A DNA stretch of 64,000 nucleotides from IMG/VR virus record IMGVR_UViG_3300034980_000576, positions 1 to 64,000 of that record. One strand, written 5' to 3'. The notes beneath the pieces are model-generated. The model was not told the origin of the DNA and made no database searches. It saw only the letters and a program-made list of their open reading frames with translations. This DNA is from a virus. A program made the translations under genes and the position numbers. Positions 61,130-64,000 of the stretch are shown piece after piece (the first letter of the stretch is position 1; each line of letters begins with the position of its first letter).

Positions 61130-64000
61130 TGGGCTCTGATCTATCACCGTTGTTTCCGTCTTTTGGTAAAGTGTTGGGGAAAAATCTCCCGACACCGGTG
61201 TTCCGTTCTATCGAGATAGGAACCCAACCCGTCGGCGAAGAGTACGCCGTCCACGACTTAGCTATAAGTGCCAATTTAACCATAAGCCTAACGAAGCCCG
61301 ACAACGACAAGATGAACATAACAGAATTGTTGGAAAACTATTTTAACGATTTATATTTGTATGTTTATTTTAGCCCATTTGAAAATGTCAATACCACGTT
61401 GGAGGAGAAAAGATTAAATTTAAGAGATCTTTTCGACGCTTATAGCGATAAAGACGTAACGGCACATAATTTTGTCGGCCCTGGATATGGAAGTACCGGA
61501 GGGGCGTCGGATTTTCCAACCTCTATATATGAATATGTTATAGAATTTCAAAAAACTTCATTTTTAGAGAAAATGTTTCCGTCATATTTTGAACCGATGA
61601 CAAAAACATCAGACGCCGAAGATACAATTTTGGGATATACGATCGATCAGGCAAGGAATTTATTAGAAAATCCAACCCAGGACGCCATCTCCGGCATTGG
61701 CGTGAATCCCATATATCGATTGTTTTGGGGATACAAGGGGCCCGCTGGCAGATGGATCGCGGACACCGATATCGGCACCACCGCACTCACCGGCAATTTT
61801 GGCGGTGCCGGCGGCTGGCTAGAGAGTGAAGGTAGAGGTAACCCGCCATCAGACCGCAGTTGGATGCGCCACACTTTGGAGTGGACTCTCACCTTTTTGA
61901 GCCGCGGCGGATATGAGGGAGGAAACAGTTCATGGCGCCATAAGATACGCTTATCTGATTTTGCTTCTACTGACAATGACTATGGCGCTATAATAAATGA
62001 AAATCAAGAATACGACAAAGAAGGCAATGCAATATTTAAGATAAGCAATATTAACACCAAAACTTTTCTAAATACGGCGCACGCATCCACCGGCGACGAA
62101 TTTGGCTCAGTGACGTCTCGCTTGAACGTACTAGAAAAAGTATTTTCTATTGCTTTCGTTGGGCTTGATATCGAAAAAATCGGTACTACTACCGGTCCGG
62201 ACGACTCGCGAAGCGATTCGTATGGGTGGGGAGTTCCCTATCTCGATGCCGACACCTATACTATGGAATTCGGCGGCACCCCCGGCGTTTATGATATGTT
62301 ACCCCGCCGTTCCTTATTCAACACTTATTTCGGAAATATAGTTTATGAACATGTCTTAGAAAAAGGAAAAGTAGTCGAAAAACCAACAGAGGCATTCTAT
62401 AGAGTTTCAGATGAAACTCAGTACGACGATGTCCCAATACAAGCATTGAATTCAAGGTACTATGTGAACGAACCGGTTAGTAGAATCACTATAGAAAAAG
62501 AAATGAAAAAATTAATAGACTCTTTCGAACTGTGGCGCCCCAGCAATGAATCGTTAGACTCAAATATAAAAAATTTGGAACATATCTTAGAAACCACCAA
62601 AGAATCTCCAAACATTTTTATGAAATTTAGAGATTACATGCGAACTTATAGCGACAAATCTCCCATCAATCATGCAGGCAAATTTTACAGCGAGTTTAGA
62701 TCTTTGTCAACACAATTAGTCAAATCTGTTATGACACAGGATAGAGTCACTAAAAAGGTTTTCAAGAACACGGTAGTATATGATGCTCGGTCCACTTTTA
62801 GTACCGGCGGAGTTATCTCGACGGAATATGTTGCACCATATATATATACTGAACAGGAGGGTTTCAAGGCAGGACGAGAAGACAATCCATTTGGAGATTA
62901 TATTCCCACCGATTGGGCGCGATATACCAGCAACGTAGTTTTCAAAAGGGGCGCCGGCGCTGGCTTCTGGGGTGCTGCCGCAGATAAGGAAGATTCAGAG
63001 TGGTTTAACATTTATTATCTTTTTATAGCGGGCTTGAAGGGCCCCATAGATCACACAGTCGGTGGCCCCGGGGATCCGACACCACCAGCAATCGAGGCGC
63101 TCCTAAGCGCGCATGATGTATCCTTGTTAAAACCATGGCAAGACGCCTGGGCTGCCGAGCCGCCCACCGTCACCGAACCAGAAATTCTCGCCGAAGCTGT
63201 GCGCCTAACAGATAATTATTTTAGATATAACAGCGAGTATGAAATACTAGGGATACACGACTACGCCGGCGGCGGAGGAGGCTGGTCCGCATCCGCAGAT
63301 CATCAGGGAAATAGGGTGGTTATCAATGACGGATGGTTTTTCTTCGACTGGGAAAAGGCGCTACATACTTATTCTGCCTTGGCTCATTTTGCAAGTCCGT
63401 CTGCAATACAGAGATTCCTGGGATATAGAATACCATATGAGAACTTCCCTGTGCTGACGGCTGCAGTAACTCGCCGCGGCGTCAACAATAATACTGAAGA
63501 AGCCGGCCATTTTATTGAATGTCGCATGGGTTCTGAATACAACGATTATAGGGGGGGCACCGCCAGCAGCAAATATCCCTACAGTGCATATAGTATAGCC
63601 TCTCATACTGAGGATTCTGATAAGTTTGCTATTGGTTCAATGCTCTATCATAGTCCAGGCGGCGCCGCCGCAAGAGACTCAGAACCCACAATTCAAACTG
63701 AATCCTATTTAAAATTCGTGAATTTTGATGTTGTTAATCGCGATATTTATACTGGTTTGAAAACATTGCGAAATTTTGCTCCATGGACACCTGAATATCC
63801 ATATGCTCCAATAGAACTAGGTTCCCGTGTTGGTGGTGATTATCGTTTAATGGCATATCAATTTAGAGATATAATGGATGATGACGTCGCCTATTATAAT
63901 GCGATCGCCGGAAACATTCCGGACGACGAAGATACAACCGCCGAGTCTAACGCCAAGAGTGCCCTCGAATCGATCAACACTGAAGGCGTACCATTCGGAC
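61129..64000 (+). CDS. Large tail/virion protein, 3'-truncated by window edge (>957 aa)
   Basis: ATG 61129 overlaps the preceding stop (TAATG). The frame has no stop to the end of the window, giving at least 957 residues. N-terminus MGSDLSPLFPSFGKVLGKN with EIGTQPVGEEYAVHDLAISANLTI, then a domain with repeated Gly/Tyr/Trp-rich loops. Mixed alpha/beta, with no domain I recognise. The operon position points to a tail or baseplate component. Confidence 0.8.
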   Translation, partial: MGSDLSPLFPSFGKVLGKNLPTPVFRSIEIGTQPVGEEYAVHDLAISANLTISLTKPDNDKMNITELLENYFNDLYLYVYFSPFENVNTTLEEKRLNLRDLFDAYSDKDVTAHNFVGPGYGSTGGASDFPTSIYEYVIEFQKTSFLEKMFPSYFEPMTKTSDAEDTILGYTIDQARNLLENPTQDAISGIGVNPIYRLFWGYKGPAGRWIADTDIGTTALTGNFGGAGGWLESEGRGNPPSDRSWMRHTLEWTLTFLSRGGYEGGNSSWRHKIRLSDFASTDNDYGAIINENQEYDKEGNAIFKISNINTKTFLNTAHASTGDEFGSVTSRLNVLEKVFSIAFVGLDIEKIGTTTGPDDSRSDSYGWGVPYLDADTYTMEFGGTPGVYDMLPRRSLFNTYFGNIVYEHVLEKGKVVEKPTEAFYRVSDETQYDDVPIQALNSRYYVNEPVSRITIEKEMKKLIDSFELWRPSNESLDSNIKNLEHILETTKESPNIFMKFRDYMRTYSDKSPINHAGKFYSEFRSLSTQLVKSVMTQDRVTKKVFKNTVVYDARSTFSTGGVISTEYVAPYIYTEQEGFKAGREDNPFGDYIPTDWARYTSNVVFKRGAGAGFWGAAADKEDSEWFNIYYLFIAGLKGPIDHTVGGPGDPTPPAIEALLSAHDVSLLKPWQDAWAAEPPTVTEPEILAEAVRLTDNYFRYNSEYEILGIHDYAGGGGGWSASADHQGNRVVINDGWFFFDWEKALHTYSALAHFASPSAIQRFLGYRIPYENFPVLTAAVTRRGVNNNTEEAGHFIECRMGSEYNDYRGGTASSKYPYSAYSIASHTEDSDKFAIGSMLYHSPGGAAARDSEPTIQTESYLKFVNFDVVNRDIYTGLKTLRNFAPWTPEYPYAPIELGSRVGGDYRLMAYQFRDIMDDDVAYYNAIAGNIPDDEDTTAESNAKSALESINTEGVPFG

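Overview
This window is part of a tailed-phage genome with a contractile (T4-like) tail, most likely a large marine myovirus. All supported genes lie on the + strand, packed head to tail with 1-4 base stop/start overlaps (ATGA, GTGA, TAATG). Diagnostic T4-type genes are a gp25-like and a gp6-like baseplate wedge protein, a gp55-like late sigma factor, PIN-PhoH, and a peptidoglycan-hydrolase spike. Terminase, portal and major capsid genes are not in the window, so both ends are cut from a larger genome. The host is unknown. A one-piece tmRNA, a short exported protein that resembles myxobacterial CglF, a TlpA-type thioredoxin lipoprotein and a DUF6356-like membrane protein hint at a Gram-negative, perhaps Myxococcota/delta-type, host; this is inference from weak memory-based matches.

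Layout. 1-9.5 kb: small unknown genes, exported/membrane proteins, and a set of proteins with short N-terminal leaders that look like capsid-targeting, prohead-protease-cleaved peptides (1528, 2397, 5168, 5788, 8218). A 730-residue protein here joins a ligase-like nucleotidyltransferase to an HxGH nucleotidyltransferase. 9.5-16.2 kb: a mixed region with sigma70-type promoters, a Fis-like regulator, a thioredoxin lipoprotein, a tmRNA (10746-11088), a papain-like hydrolase, a second HxGH nucleotidyltransferase, three tRNAs (Asn, Asn, Gly), PIN-PhoH and a metallopeptidase. 16.2-34.3 kb: a Cas4-like nuclease, then a 17-kb glycan island with three glycosyltransferases, two NeuB-type nonulosonate synthases, two SDRs, a TIM-barrel isomerase, a cupin, a NeuA-type CMP-sugar synthetase, a sialyltransferase/DUF115-like protein, three 2-oxoglutarate oxygenases, a zinc-ribbon methyltransferase, a pyruvyl transferase, a HAD phosphatase, an FkbM methyltransferase and a sulfotransferase. 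34.3-35.6 kb: conserved small genes and the late sigma factor. 35.6-64 kb: baseplate and tail, including virion proteins of 2377, 3725 and more than 957 residues, the 3725-residue one with at least three LamG-like folds.

How the parts fit. The island has the steps to make a nonulosonic (sialic/legionaminic-like) acid (NeuB), activate it (NeuA-like) and transfer it (GT42/DUF115-like), plus enzymes that would hydroxylate, methylate, pyruvylate and sulfate sugars. It sits between DNA-metabolism and late-gene cassettes, so the phage either decorates its own very large tail proteins or rewrites the host surface glycan, for example to block superinfection. This island, the tmRNA and the shared leader peptides are the most noteworthy contents. 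No CRISPR array, insertion sequence or integrase was seen.
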